This document shows, one piece after another, positions 46,611-58,387 of a stretch of DNA of 64,000 nucleotides. The position numbers and the translations under genes were made by a program. The stretch covers positions 2,356,001 to 2,420,000 of the forward strand of contig LUGG01000001.1 of NCBI GenBank assembly GCA_001683735.1, written 5' to 3'. Source of the stretch: Grifola frondosa (Eukaryota; Basidiomycota; Agaricomycetes; Polyporales; Grifolaceae). How positions within the stretch are numbered: position 1 is the stretch's first letter; each line of letters opens with the position of its first letter. A model generated the notes under the pieces. That model saw nothing but the letters and a program-made list of their open reading frames with translations. It was not told where the DNA came from and searched no databases.

Positions 46611-47877
46611 CGATCATGCAGAAGTCGCAGACCGAGTCGCACTTGCGATTACGTTGTCGCAGGTCACTTGCACAATAGTAACTGACTTCGTTGCGACGTG
46701 CGATCAGCCGAACATAGACTATCAAAGACTCCACCCCTTCGTACACAACAAAACTCACGCGATACGTCATTTAACCATTCAAATTCACCACATGGAGACG
46801 TGCGATAGGTCGAAACACTTGCGACCCAATTGTTCGGCGTCCTACATGCATCTACCTGACAATCACACGCGTCGAACCCTGATCCCAGTCCTCTCGACTC
46901 CTACCCAGCCTTAGATTCTTCCCATAGCTGATTTAGCTGCGCCACGCGATTACACACGTCAATGCGACATCGCCACTATTGTTTGGTGTTATTACGGACT
47001 GTACTACCGGTGCGACACGTTCCCCTTTACAATAAACGCCCCGAGAAGGCCGCGCATTTACTCACGCGTGTCTTCGCGCGTTTCGCTCGCTGGTGCAGTG
47101 CATGGCTATACGTGGCAGGTGTAGCAGTTCAGCCACCATACATTCGGTATTTTCATTTTCTTGATTTATCTTAGCTTACTCGTATCGCGTTTCATCCCAG
47201 ACTTTTGACATTATAGCGATTGACCTTTCCCTTACTAGCTATCGTATTTCACAGGATATGTTCGTCGCAAGGTACTTGCGATCGGCTTTTGATTTATACC
47301 GAGGACGTTTCGCGTTTCAGATACGTAGAATAATTCATAAAAACTCATGTATAGTATGATACGAATCAGACACGAGTTTCCCCCACAAGTACAGAGTTCA
47401 AAATCGCCGGCTTCACTTGCGATCGCGACCGCCTTCACTAAAGCTCTCCTCTCACTGCGAAACTGCGACCGCGATACTTGCGACTATACGGATAAACCAT
47501 CATACACGCTGCGACTTCGAACCTACGATCAAGGAGACCTCTTTAGTTGCGATACGCGTGGAGTGCGCGAAGAGCCGATATTGCTAAGCATTTACTTTTA
47601 TCTTCTTCTGCGTTTCCCCTACCTCAGAGAAGTACGATTCACGTGCGACTCGCGAGCATAGCTAGTTACACAACTCGGTGCAAAGGACCTCTGCGAGAAA
47701 TCGAGAGCCCATTCGCGCTATATCTCGTTACTACTGACTTTACGATCTATAGAAGACATATTTGTTATTTTATAGGTCAGAGTCGGCAAGAGAGTATCAT
47801 TTCTGGAGCCCACCGCGAGGGGTTCTTTCGTATCCTTCGCTCAAGGTCCCTACTGGAGTTTTTAGCAGAGAAAACAC
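46611..47877. other. Gypsy 5' non-coding region, possibly including the 5' LTR
   Basis: About 1.27 kb without a credible ORF, with the same tcgcga-rich word use as the gypsy coding part. A 5' LTR and leader are expected here, but I could not fix their ends without the 3' copy. Confidence 0.4.
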
Positions 47878-49959
47878 TTGCGATCGCGTTCATATCTCTG
47901 TATCAAGCTCTCTTCGAGTTTAGGCACAATTGCGGACGAAACTGTCTACCAGACACCGCTATCACAACTTAGCCCACTTACATCAGTTCCATCTTCCATC
48001 ACGTCGCAGTCATCCCCACCAGAATTACAACTACCTCCAGTAGCAGACGATATTCCAGCCAGGTCGCAATCGCCTGAATCTCCCACTCCAGCTTCCACAC
48101 ACACTCGTGCATCACTTCCACTTCGTTCGGGCCTAAGACTAGGTGAAGATACTTCTATTCTCGATCGCGCGACAGAGCCGCACGAGAAATTAGAAGAGGA
48201 ATCGCCTATCATTCCGGAACCATCTCAGTCGCAAACCACGGCAGGACCTTCGTGTCTTCCGCGACCTATCACTCGCAATTACGCGAGACAACAGCAGCGT
48301 CGGTCGCAATCAACATCTTCTGTAAACCCAGACACTCCTGTATCGCGACCATTCCAGCGAGCGTCGCGTCCTCCAGTAGCACCTAGACCAGTTCCACCTG
48401 CGACAACGCAGAACATACCGCCTCAGCCCCCTATTCCTCAGCCACCTCTTGTAAATCCACCAGCTCCTAACATGGCAACAGCAATGCCCGCGCGCGGACA
48501 TCATACCGCACCAGTTTTCGATCCGAAGGAACCGCGAACGCTTTTGCGATTCTTTGAAGATCTCGAATATCTCTTTACCACACTTGCGACCGCACCAACC
48601 AACGAATTGAAGAAGAGGCACGCTGTACGGTATGCACCCATCGACGTCGCAGACATGTGGGATCAATTACCTTCGTATGCGGATGCGACAAAGACGTACG
48701 AAGAATGGCGGAGGAGGTCAAAGCATTTTATCCTACTGCCGATGCGAACAGGAAATATACGTTGCAGGATCTTGATTTACTTATAGGAGAACGATCGCGA
48801 TTGGGCATTTCTACGGCAGGCGGATCTGGGAGACTATTACAGGGAGTTTTTCAAGATCACAGAGTTCCTTCGTAGTCGACAGAGGCTTTCGACAAGTGAA
48901 ATCGCGAGGACGTTCTATAAGCCTTTCACACCAACTCTTTGGCAGTCTGTACACTCGCGACTCCAGCTCAAGTACCCTGACCACAATCCTGACGACTTCT
49001 GGCCGTTGCGACATATTTTAGATGCCGCGCACTACGTTCTACATGGTACTCGAGTCGATGCACCAGCGCAGGGTACACCCGCAGCTGCGACCACATCCAC
49101 AGCATTACCGCCAGGTACTATCAAGACGGAAGACTTCACTTCTCTCATCGAAACCGTCACTCGCACCATCGCACAAGCCTTCGCAACGTCAGCGAACATG
49201 GCCTTTGCTAATGCGCAGCCACAGACGTTGCGAGTCTCCAATATTGCGAACGCGAATCCAAACACGACTTCGGGAGGTTGTCACTACTGCGGAGAATTTG
49301 GGCACGTAATAGGAGGGTGCCCGAAAGTTCAGGAAGATATTGACATAGGTCGTATACGCCGCAACATCGAGAACAAGGTAGTCCTACCTTCGGGAGCCTT
49401 CGTTCCTCGCAATGTAACTGGTGCCACCATGCGCGATCGCATCCTAGAATGGCATCGCACACACCCAAACAATCTCGCGCGAGGCCAACTTAGTTCGAAT
49501 ACGAACCCGCCGGCAGGACAAATGATTTTCGAGATCACTTCTAATCCCAATGTCGCATCATCATACCAGCTCACGAGAGAAGATCGCATCACAGCCTTGG
49601 AAAGAGAAATCTTCGCACTCAGAAAAGGCAAAGAGGCCTTTGACGGTGTAGAAATTCCTAGGCACCTTCCAGCGCGACCTCCAATACCGCCAGCAGTCAA
49701 TCGCGTCGATACCCTCCTACGCACGAACCCACAGAGGCATCGCAGGTTACCAATCCTCCTAGTGTATCAGCACCCGCTCCTGCGGCATCATCGACACCGT
49801 CACCTGCGACGGTTCCAGCACCTATCCATCCATATTCGCAAGCTCGCGATGCGACGTATGCTCCGCCTCAGGATCGCAACCTGGGAGTACTACCCAAACC
49901 TCCCAAGGACAAAGATGCAGCTTACAAAACATCTGCGCCTGTCCAAGATCCTAGAATAG
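47878..49959 (+). CDS. Gypsy gag region (frameshifted)
   Basis: The frame opens with a Ser/Pro-rich stretch, then MATAMPARGHHTAPVFDPKE (ATG at 48,472) and TLLRFFEDLEYLFTTLATAP, the retrotransposon gag start. EVKAFYPTADANRKYTLQDLD and LGDYYREFFKITEFLRSRQR lie in the other two frames, with shifts near 48,712 and 48,822. The CCHC knuckle CHYCGEFGHVIGGC follows, then a Pro-rich hinge with a further shift near 49,715 leading to HPYSQARDATYAPPQDRN. Gag would package the element RNA in the cytoplasm. The number of breaks says this copy cannot make intact Gag. Confidence 0.75.
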
Positions 49960-49982
49960 CTGAGGACGTCTTCAATAGGTCC

Positions 49983-50434
49983 ATGAAAGCCCCGCTACTT
50001 ACGCTCACACCTGAGGAGCTTTTATCCATCTCTCCAGAAGTCCGCGCGAAATATCGCGATGCAGTAACTCCTCGTCGCGTTCAAACCACTGACAAACCAG
50101 TCGCGAGCTACGCAGATATAATAGAGGACGATACAGATGAACTTCCAGACATCGCAAATTCCTCATTGCATATTCCTCCTGCATCACAACTAGTCTCTAA
50201 TGGCCAACCTCTGCGACCAGGTGTCATGGTCGTACCAGATCCCTACGAGACGTACTTGCGCGGCCTCAAACCTGGCGAAACACCGGAGGTTTTGACGGTC
50301 GCAAAGGAGTCGCATGCCCTGCGATCCATCAATGGACTCGTAGACAACAAGGAGGACGTCGAAGGGATTATAGACCCAGGATCGCAAATCATCTCAATGT
50401 CGGAGGAAGTTTGTCACGCGCTAGGACTCATATA
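49983..50434 (+). CDS. Gypsy linker/protease segment, 5' part before the hAT insertion
   Basis: The frame runs from MKAPLLTLTPEELLSISPEVR through YADIIEDDTDELPDI and VMVVPDPYETYLRGLKPGE to the protease-like GIIDPGSQIISMSEEVCHALGLIY, where it is cut by the hAT element. DPGSQ sits where an aspartic protease has D-S/T-G. The same frame resumes directly after the hAT element at 53,782. Confidence 0.75.
50427..50434 (+). repeat. Left 8-bp target-site duplication of the hAT element (ctcatata)
   Basis: ctcatata directly precedes the left terminal repeat and is repeated exactly at 53774-53781. An 8-bp duplication is the hAT hallmark. Confidence 0.92.
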
Positions 50435-53400
50435 TAGGCAAATGCACGGGTTTGGGTAACCCGCATGGGTTTAACCCGTGGTACTCACGGGTATGGGTAC
50501 GGGTAATACTTAAATAACCCGTTATTAACCCATACCCGTACTTACGGGTTTTCATGCCAACAGCATGGCTCGGAGCTTTGGTTGACCATAGTGATGTATA
50601 GTTCTGACTAATATTACAAAGCTGACACCGGTACACGCATGTCTGAGATACACACTACATCATAATGACTAAACGCAAAAAAGTCCATCAGCCAGCTGCC
50701 CATCAAAGGAAGCGTGCCCGTTCGAGCAAGAATGGCCCGAAGCGCCAACAGAATGGTCATGCCGATGGTGATGCACACGCTAGTGCTGAAAGCGGCGACG
50801 ACGGCAAAGAGGGAGACGAGCATGGGGGTGATCATAGCAGTGGAGAGCATGGTAGTGAGTCGGGCTCATCGAGTGGTTCAAGTGAAAGCGAGGATGAAGA
50901 TGCACAGCTAGGTGATATAATAGACAGCTCAGCGTGCTTGTTAAACTCATATAGGAACCAAAGAACGGCTTCAAAAAGAATGGAACGCACCAATATATTC
51001 ATTCTTTGAATACACACCCGAAATCGAGTATGTAAAGGGCCGCCGATGTCATGTATTTCGATGTGTCAAGAAGTCGTGCAAGCAGACAATACGCCGGTAT
51101 CTTGACACTGGCGATGCAAAGTCCACGGGCAACATGCGCAAGCACGCTCGAAGCTGTTGGGGCGAAGAAGCGTTGGCCGCTGCTGATGAAGCAAAGGATG
51201 CCGCCGAAGCCCGCGGTACTATTGTCAAAGGTCTGCAAGAAAATGGTACAATCACGTCAGCGTTTCAGCGAAAGGGCAATGGTAAAGTAACTTACTCGAT
51301 TCGGCCACACACGAAGACAGAGGTGCGCGCGGAGATTGTGCGTTGGGTCGCGGAGAGTGTGCGGCCATTTCGCATCGTGAAGGATAGAGGCTTCTTGAGC
51401 TTGATGAAGACAGGCCGCCCACAACATTATATTCCATCGCCTTCGACCGTCTCGCGCGACGTTAGACTCGTCTTCGTGCGCGCGCGCTCCCGCATTGCAA
51501 AGATGCTACAGGTGAGCTTGTTAGTTTCTAGTAGTAGTTATGTAGCTAATAGAGAGGGTAGACGTACGAGGGACAGTTGAGTTATGGGACGGACGCATGG
51601 ACGGCTCCCAACCATCGCCCGTTCGTTGGCTTTACGGTCCACCTAGAGCGCGCTGGTCAGCCGTTTGGGTTTCCACTCGACATAGTCGAGGTTGCATCGG
51701 TACGTACCTCGCTGTATTGATAAAGAGTCTGGGCTAAGTCTTGATTGCAGTCCCACAGTGGTGAAGGTCTCGCGAAGGTGTTTAAGAAGACACTACAGGA
51801 GTTTGGGGTGGAGGAAAAGGTCAGTGTGCTTAAAGAATGAAGGCCCAATGTACTCACGAAGTATTACAGATGCTAGCCGTCGCTGCCGACAATGCGTCGG
51901 CAAATGACACCATGATCGATGAGCTTTCGAAGCTCATCGACACGTTCCCGGGGGAGACAAACTGCGTGCGCTGCTTTCTGCACGTCGTCAACCTGATCGC
52001 GAAGACGCTAATCCGTCAGTTTGATGTGCCAAAAAAGGATCAAAATGCTATACTTACCGAGGATGAGCGCGAGCTTCAGGAGCTCGCAGAAGGTGTTGCA
52101 GATGATCTGGCTGCACAGGGAGATGGAGAGGAGGTCGACGAGTTGCTTGAGGTGAATGAAGATGATTGGATAGACGAGATCGAGCTCCTAACGGCGGAGG
52201 AGCGTGCCAACCTAGAGCAGAGTATTCGTCCACTGCGTCTTGTACTTGCCAAGGTGATGTGTCTTCTGTATCCTCAGTTAGTACCAATACTAACTGAGGA
52301 TTAGCTGCGGAAACTGGCATTCAAGATGATCAACTCACCTACAAAGCTCCTGCCGACGTGGTACACTCACCTCGACGCGCTTCGTATGATTGCCCGTGTG
52401 ATGCCCCGCGATGTTGCAACCCGTTGGAATTCGACGTTTGATATGTTGGAGTTTGCAATTGAATACCGCCTGGGGATCGACAAGATATGTGCAGATCGGA
52501 ATGCTGGACTGCGACAGCTCGAGCTTTCGGAGAGGGAGTGGGAGTGTGCCAGACAGCTGTGTGATGTGTTGAAGGTTAGTCACAACCATCACACACTTCC
52601 ACAGTCACTCACGCGCTTCTGGCGACTTCTCACGCAGGTCTTCAAGGACGCCACACTCTATTTCTCTCGTGCGACACCCAACCTCGCCATGGTGATCCCC
52701 GCCATGGATCATGTCGACGAGAGGCTGACTACTGACTCCATCAACCGTGCGTTCGATCCTGCAGTGCGCGCATCACTCGGCCTTGCCAAAAAAACTCTCA
52801 ACCGATACTACAGCAAGACGGACCTGTCTGAGACGTATCGGACAGCCATGGGTAATGTTCCAAAAACCTGTTTCACATATATACTTACATCCAATGTATT
52901 CTAATGTAGTTCTTCACCCTCGGCACAAACTATCCTACTTCAAACAAGCACGCTGGGAACCGGAGTGGATTGACGAGGCGGAACGGATTGTGCGGGAGAA
53001 GTATGAGTTGTCGTACGAGAAACGGCCATGTGATGAGGACGACAGCGACGTCGTAGTGACAGGCACCTCGCAAACAAGTATCAAGAGCAATACCAACATC
53101 TTTGACTCCATCCCCGCGCTCTCCGCCCCGAAGCCGTCTGAGCGGCGAAGCGAGCTCGACATATATCTGGCGACTGATCCCGAGCACGTCGCCGATGCTC
53201 TTGCGTGGTGGCATGAGAGGCGCGGCACGTACCCGCACCTGTCGCGCATGGCACTCGATTACCTCTCTATCCCCGGTATGTTTATATGTTTATTAATGGC
53301 TCAAACACAGCGCTAATGCATCGCCCATCACAGCGACATCTGTAGACGTTGAACGTATGTTTAGTTGCGGCCGTCTTGTTCTGTCACATGTTCGAAGCCG

Positions 53401-53773
53401 ATTGTCTGCGCAGTCAACACGCGCACTGATTTGCCTCGGAGCCTGGAGCCGACTGGGTCTCGTCAAAGATGATGATGTAAAGGCAGTAACTGTACTAGCA
53501 GAGCTTGAGGGCGAGGATCAAGCCTTGGAGGATGGCTGGGACAGTATCAAGTTGTAGTACACTAATGTTATGGCATTACCAACTTCGAAGTAGCTTTCTA
53601 GTATTGAAGTACATAAAACCCGTGGCAGGCTTGATACCCGCACATACCCCTCAAACCCACCCCTAGTACCCCCCGACCAAAGACCCGTGGGTGTGCGGGT
53701 GTGGGTCTGTGGGTTCTTGTGGTGTGGGTGGGGTAAGGTACTGACACCCGGGGTTTACCCGTGCACTTGCCTA
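50435..53773 (+). mobile_element. Complete hAT-superfamily DNA transposon, 3,339 bp
   Basis: The left end reads TAGGCAAATGCACGGGT and the right end, reverse-complemented, TAGGCAAGTGCACGGGT: 16 of 17 identical. Subterminal regions are rich in acccgt/acgggt words on both sides (about 50,455-50,560 and 53,620-53,760), the usual transposase-binding clusters. Exact 8-bp duplications flank it. Removing the element and one duplication rejoins gypsy GLIY to DPTIRLNMQSANGE in frame. The single coding gene inside is intact, so this copy may be autonomous. Confidence 0.94.
50665..53557 (+). CDS. hAT transposase (BED-type zinc finger, RNase H-like core, hAT dimerisation domain)
   Basis: Nine exons (50665-50911, 50955-51511, 51562-51699, 51751-51819, 51870-52253, 52305-52574, 52638-52851, 52910-53275, 53334-53557) sum to 2469 nt, 822 residues, no frame break. 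A basic then acidic N-terminus (nuclear entry, KRKK and KRAR) precedes a BED-like finger (CHVFRC, CKQTIRR, HARSC). The core has YGTDAWTAPNHRPFVGFTVHL (first catalytic Asp region), MLAVAADNASAND (second), and CVRCFLHVVNLIAK with the CxxH insertion motif. ATRWNSTFDML leads to the C-terminal dimerisation block: WWHERRGTYPHLSRMALDYL, IPATSVDVERMFSCGR. It would cut and paste the element in the nucleus. Confidence 0.92.
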
Positions 53774-53781
53774 CTCATATA
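53774..53781 (+). repeat. Right 8-bp target-site duplication of the hAT element (ctcatata)
   Basis: This is an exact repeat of 50427-50434, immediately after the right terminal inverted repeat ending GCCTA. Confidence 0.92.
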
Positions 53782-55555
53782 CGACCCCACCATACGCCTT
53801 AACATGCAGTCAGCTAATGGCGAAGTCGACCAGTCCTTAGGACTAGTTCGCAATGTCCCTTTCCAGGTCTCCGACATTGTCCTTTACCTCCAGATACACG
53901 TCATTCGACAGGCCGCATACGACATTTTACTAGGGCGACCATTCGATGTTCTAACAGAGAGTGTCGTTCGCAACTTCGCGAACGAAGACCAAACAATCAC
54001 GATACACTGTCCGAATACTTATCAGACAGTGACAGTCCCGACGTTGCGACGAGGACCCCCGCGATTCAAAAGGCGATCGCAACCATTGCGACATCACGAG
54101 ACCCATGACCGAAATTTTACAGCGAACTCGAGGATTTGATTCACGATCAAGGAGAGTTGGCTCTAGTTTTGGACTATGATACCCAGTCGGCGCGTCCAGT
54201 CATTTCATCATTTTCTGCGATCGCATCCGTTTCTGATATAGAAAACCTAAAAAGCACATATCTTTCAGCTTGCGACTTCGCTTTTGCTTCAGAATCCATT
54301 TCTACTTCACAGAATCAAGATACCATAGGTGCGACGATATTGATTCAAGAAATACAAAACATATCAAGTTTTGCGGTTCCCTACCCTTCGCGATTTCACA
54401 CTCTCTCCCATTCCCCAGATAATCGAACTCACTTCCCTCCGCAACAAGATTCGACATCTGCGTTTGTCACGCAGAAGAAGAAATATAAGCCAGTCGCACT
54501 CAAAGTGCGACCAGTACTTGCGACGCTACCCAATCGCTTTCGCATCGTACGCAACATCCAAGGAGACCCACTCGCAGATATGCCACCACTCGATCCGAAT
54601 CCACCTACCTTCGAACCCACAGGCCGATATACCCAAGCACGTCGCGACGCATTTCGCAAAGCACACAATACGGGATTTCTCTGGCCAGCTGAACTTGATC
54701 TCATCGATGATTTCATGTGCAAACAGCACGAAGGCTTCGCATGGGATGACACGGAACGAGGTCGGTTTAGGCAGGACTTCTTCCCCCAGTCGAAATTCCT
54801 GTCATCGAACACAAGCCCTGGGTTCAGCGCAACATCCCCATCCTGCCGGGGATCTTCGACAAAGTCTGTCGCATCATCAGGAAGAAAATCGAAGCAGGAG
54901 TCTACGAACCATCCAACTCATCCTATCGATCGCGATGGTTTTGCGTCCTCAAAAAGGATGGCAAAGCGTTGCGACTCGTACACAGTCTCGAGCCATTAAA
55001 CGCAGTTACGATTCAACATTCGGGAGTCCCACCAATTCCTGAAACATTGCAGAGAAATTTGGCAATCGCGCGTGTGGCGGCATGCTTGATCTCTATGTCG
55101 GATATGATGAGCGAGAAATCGCAGAGTCGTCGCAGACCTCACATCCTTCCAGACACCCTATGGCGCATTGCGATTGGTGACTCTTCCGATGGGATGGACA
55201 AACGCAGTACCTATCTTCCACGACGATGTCACATACATCCTACAGCCCGAAATTCCACATATCACAATTCCCTACATCGACGACGTCCCCGTGCGCCAGA
55301 GACACGCTACGAACTGGCAGATGGAGGCTACGAAGTCATCGCGACAAATCCGGGCATTCGTAGATTTGTCTGGGAACATATGCATAGCATCAGCAGGATC
55401 GTACAGCGCATGCGATACTGTGGTGGTACGTTCTCTGGCACGAAATCCCTCTTAGTCGCAGAGGAAACACTCGTCATTGGTCACCGCTGCACCTACAAAG
55501 GCAGACTTCCAGAAGAATCGCGGGTCAAAGCGATCGAAAATTGGGGCCCTTGCAA
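53782..55555 (+). CDS. Gypsy protease end and reverse transcriptase (frameshifted), up to the foldback insertion
   Basis: The segment starts with DPTIRLNMQSANGEVDQSLGL and RQAAYDILLGRPFDVL, the end of the protease. After shifts near 54,125 and 54,790 come KPWVQRNIPILPGIFDKVC, GVYEPSNSSYRSRWFCVLKK and HSLEPLNAVTIQHSGVPP of the RT, then LVTLPMGWTNAVPIFHDDV with the catalytic IPYIDDVPV at about 55,272, NPGIRRFVWEH and GGTFSGTKSLL. At least five frame changes show that the RT is not functional. The reading reaches ENWGPC and is cut by the foldback element at 55,556. Confidence 0.8.
55549..55555 (+). repeat. Left target duplication of the foldback element (cttgcaa)
   Basis: cttgcaa is found immediately left of the element and again at 60532-60538. 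Extending to 8 bp gives ccttgcaa against gcttgcaa, one mismatch, so the length is 7 or an eroded 8. Confidence 0.75.
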
Positions 55556-55615
55556 CACTACTGGCTACCTGTATTGTAATACAATATAGCATCAACCTGC
55601 TACAACCGTTGTGAG

Positions 55616-57003
55616 TTACTGGTCAGGTTGTCAAAAATGCCGTAGTACAATACTGGGCAGATTGTAATATATATTGTATTACAATAGGAGCATTGTAATA
55701 CAGCTAGGCCGCATTTTTTTACAATTAGGGCTGCTTGTAATATTTTTATAGTAAAATCTGACCTGATTGTAATACTAGATAATACAATCAGACCAGGTTG
55801 TAATTTTTGATAAAACAATCAGGTCAGATTGTAATATTCAGTAGTACAATCTGACCTGGTTGTAATATTCAATAAAACAACCAGGCCAGGTTGTAATTGT
55901 CGATAAAACAATCTGGTCAGGTTGTAATACTAGATAAAAAATCTGGTCAGATTGTAATATTCAATAGTACAATCTGACCTGGTTGTAATATTCAATAAAA
56001 CAACCAGGCCAGGTTGTAATTGTCGATAAAACAATCTGGTCAGGTTGTAATACTAGATAAAACAATCTGGTCAGATTGTAATATTCAATAGTACAATCTG
56101 ACCTGGTTGTAATTGTCGATAAAACAATCTGGTCAGGTTGTAATTTTCGATAAAACAACCTCGTCAGATTGTAATATTGGATAGTACAATCTGACCTGGT
56201 TGTAATTTTTGATAAAACAATCTGGTCAGGTTGTAATCCTAGATAATACAATCAGGCCAGGTTGTAATTTTTGATAAAACAATCTGGTCAGATTGTAATA
56301 AATATTGAATAGTACAATCTGGTCAGGTTGTAATTTTGATAAAACAACCAGGCCAGGTTGTAATTTTCGATAAAACAATCTGGTCAGGTTGTAATACTAG
56401 ATAATACAATCAGGTCAGATTGTAATATTGAATAGTACAATCTGACCTGGTTGTAATTTTGATAAAACAACCAGGCCAGGTTGTAATTTTTGATAAAACA
56501 ACCAGGCCAGGTTGTAATTTTCGATAAAACAATCTGGTCAGGTTGTAATACTAGATAATACAATCAGGTCAGATTGTAATATTGAATAGTACAATCTGAC
56601 CTGGTTGTAATTTTCGATAAAACAATCTGGTCAGGTTGTAATACTAGATAAAATCAGGCCAGATTGTAATACTACTGGTAATACAATCTGACCTGATTGT
56701 AATTTTCCATAAAACAATCTGGTCAGATTGTAATATTCAGTAGTACAATCTGACCTGGTTGTAATACTAGATAATACAATCAGGTCAGGTTGTAATACTA
56801 GATAATACAATGAGGCCAGATTGTAATTTTCGATAAAACAACCAGGTCAGATTGTAATACTACTGGTAATACAATCTGGTCTGATTGTAATATTCAGTAG
56901 TACAATCAGGTCAGGTTGTAATACTAGATAATACAATCAGGCCAGATTGTAATTTTTGATAAACAACCAGGTCAGGTTGTAATACTTCATTATTACAATC
57001 TCA
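55616..57003 (+). repeat. 31-bp near-palindromic minisatellite, left array, about 45 units
   Basis: Units follow the form ttgtaat + 10 variable bases + acaa + yc + wggycwgr, so every unit boundary forms a near-palindrome of the type acaatctggtcaggttgt. The variable 10-mers fall into a few classes (attcagtagt, tttcgataaa, actagataat). Single-unit length drift is small. Confidence 0.88.
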
Positions 57004-57705
57004 CCTGCTTGTATTATCCATATCAGGATAATAGAGCTCGGGTAAATACAGGATTTGTCACATGTTGCGGAAACATACCACATTTGGTATGTTCTAAACA
57101 TAGCCACCATATGTTTTCTCCTCCACTACTCCCTCAATTCTGCACGGATTTTCTTCATTTTAGGTTCGTCTGAAAGCGGTCGTCGAGTATAATTAGATTA
57201 TGTACATATCTTTGTATGATATTAAAATAAAAACATACCATTCTGGGCAACCACCCCAGAATGTTCTGCTGCATTGCTCCCTCAAATGTTCACCAAATTT
57301 CTTGATTCCTTCATCCCCTTGGTCGCATTTATATCCTATTTATTATTCTGGCATTTGTTTGGTAGAATATGTGACGGAAAACATACCATTTCTGGTAGGT
57401 GCAGGCTCAGCCACACCAGAATTCCTCCCCCTCCCCTTCCCTCAATACTTCATGTATTCCCTTAGTTTAAAGTTCCCCTTAGTCCTACATATGTGTAATG
57501 TAATAATATGTACAGTATACAGCCACAAATAACGATAATATTTCGTCTCCTCCTGCTTTGCTGGCAGGGATCCCTCCTAATTTGGGAAATGAATATCGGA
57601 CGGAATCTGGAGCGAATGGCACCGTCTGAAAGCTGTATTCATCCTAATAAGACGATGTTTACGGCGAAACATTCCGTCCGGTAATCGCTTCAGAGCACAC
57701 AAAAC
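57004..57705 (+). repeat. Inner arm block of the foldback element, left copy
   Basis: This non-repetitive block contains the words catatgttttctcctcc, attctgggcaaccacccc and gcatttatatcctattt, and is nearly identical in reverse complement to 58388-59084. A few indels distinguish the copies (for example near 57,350 against 58,740). Confidence 0.85.
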
Positions 57706-58387
57706 AGTATTCAGGGGTGGCTGAAACATTTCCTCCATCCTTCCTGAATGGGATTTGCCCCTAATTTCAAGGGGTTTTTCGTGGTGTATTCCTTTGTATT
57801 GTGGCATCATTGTGAACCATACATCACGCTTATCGGAGATGATCCCATGTGGTGGAATCCTTATCAGCTTCCCCTCTAGATTATACAATTGTACTACTAC
57901 ATGAAATATAATAAAAGATCGGATTGTGGGATAGGATAAGGGAATATAACAGCTTAAAAACCAGTCCAAAATCATAAAGATTGATGTGGAATTGAGGGAG
58001 TAATTGAGGAATCAGTGTACTTGCCCCTGATTCACAGGTGACTTGAGCCCGGTACAGCAGTATTGAGGTTTCAGCCACAATTGGGTATTTTCCTCATATC
58101 TCCCTCACTTCCTCATGTATTCTTATGATCTTTGTTGTATATTGTAGAGCTCTATTGGTATTATATTACATGGAACTTTTCATGTTTTTAAAGTTCCAGA
58201 AAAATTCCTATCAGGGGGATATTACATTTCAGTGTTTGGGATTCAGCATTATCAAATATGCATCAAACAGTGAAATAGAAGCATTTTATGAGAGCTATAT
58301 ATATGGGAGATATATACCAAAGATATTATAAAAAAGAGCAACTGGGGGAAGGATATTGGGTGATCAGTGTGGCAACTGCCACCCAAG
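57706..58387. other. Unique centre (loop) of the foldback element
   Basis: About 680 bp of AT-rich single-copy sequence separate the arms. A minus-strand frame (57577-57975, 132 residues) crosses into the arm and reads without known motifs; a plus frame at 58125-58331 is likewise unrecognised. I call neither a gene. Confidence 0.6.

Noticed and set aside
50435..50560. CRISPR-like or telomere-like repeat (acccgt words)
   Set aside because: The words are irregularly spaced, occur at both ends of the hAT element and fit subterminal transposase-binding repeats.
55961..56251. Frames inside the minisatellite arrays (YYNLTRLFY-type repeats, both arms)
   Set aside because: The 31-bp repeat opens frames by chance; the product is simple repetition with no start context or homologous domain.
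57577..57975. 132-residue minus-strand ORF in the foldback loop as a transposase
   Set aside because: It shows no DDE, zinc or dimerisation motif and crosses the arm boundary.
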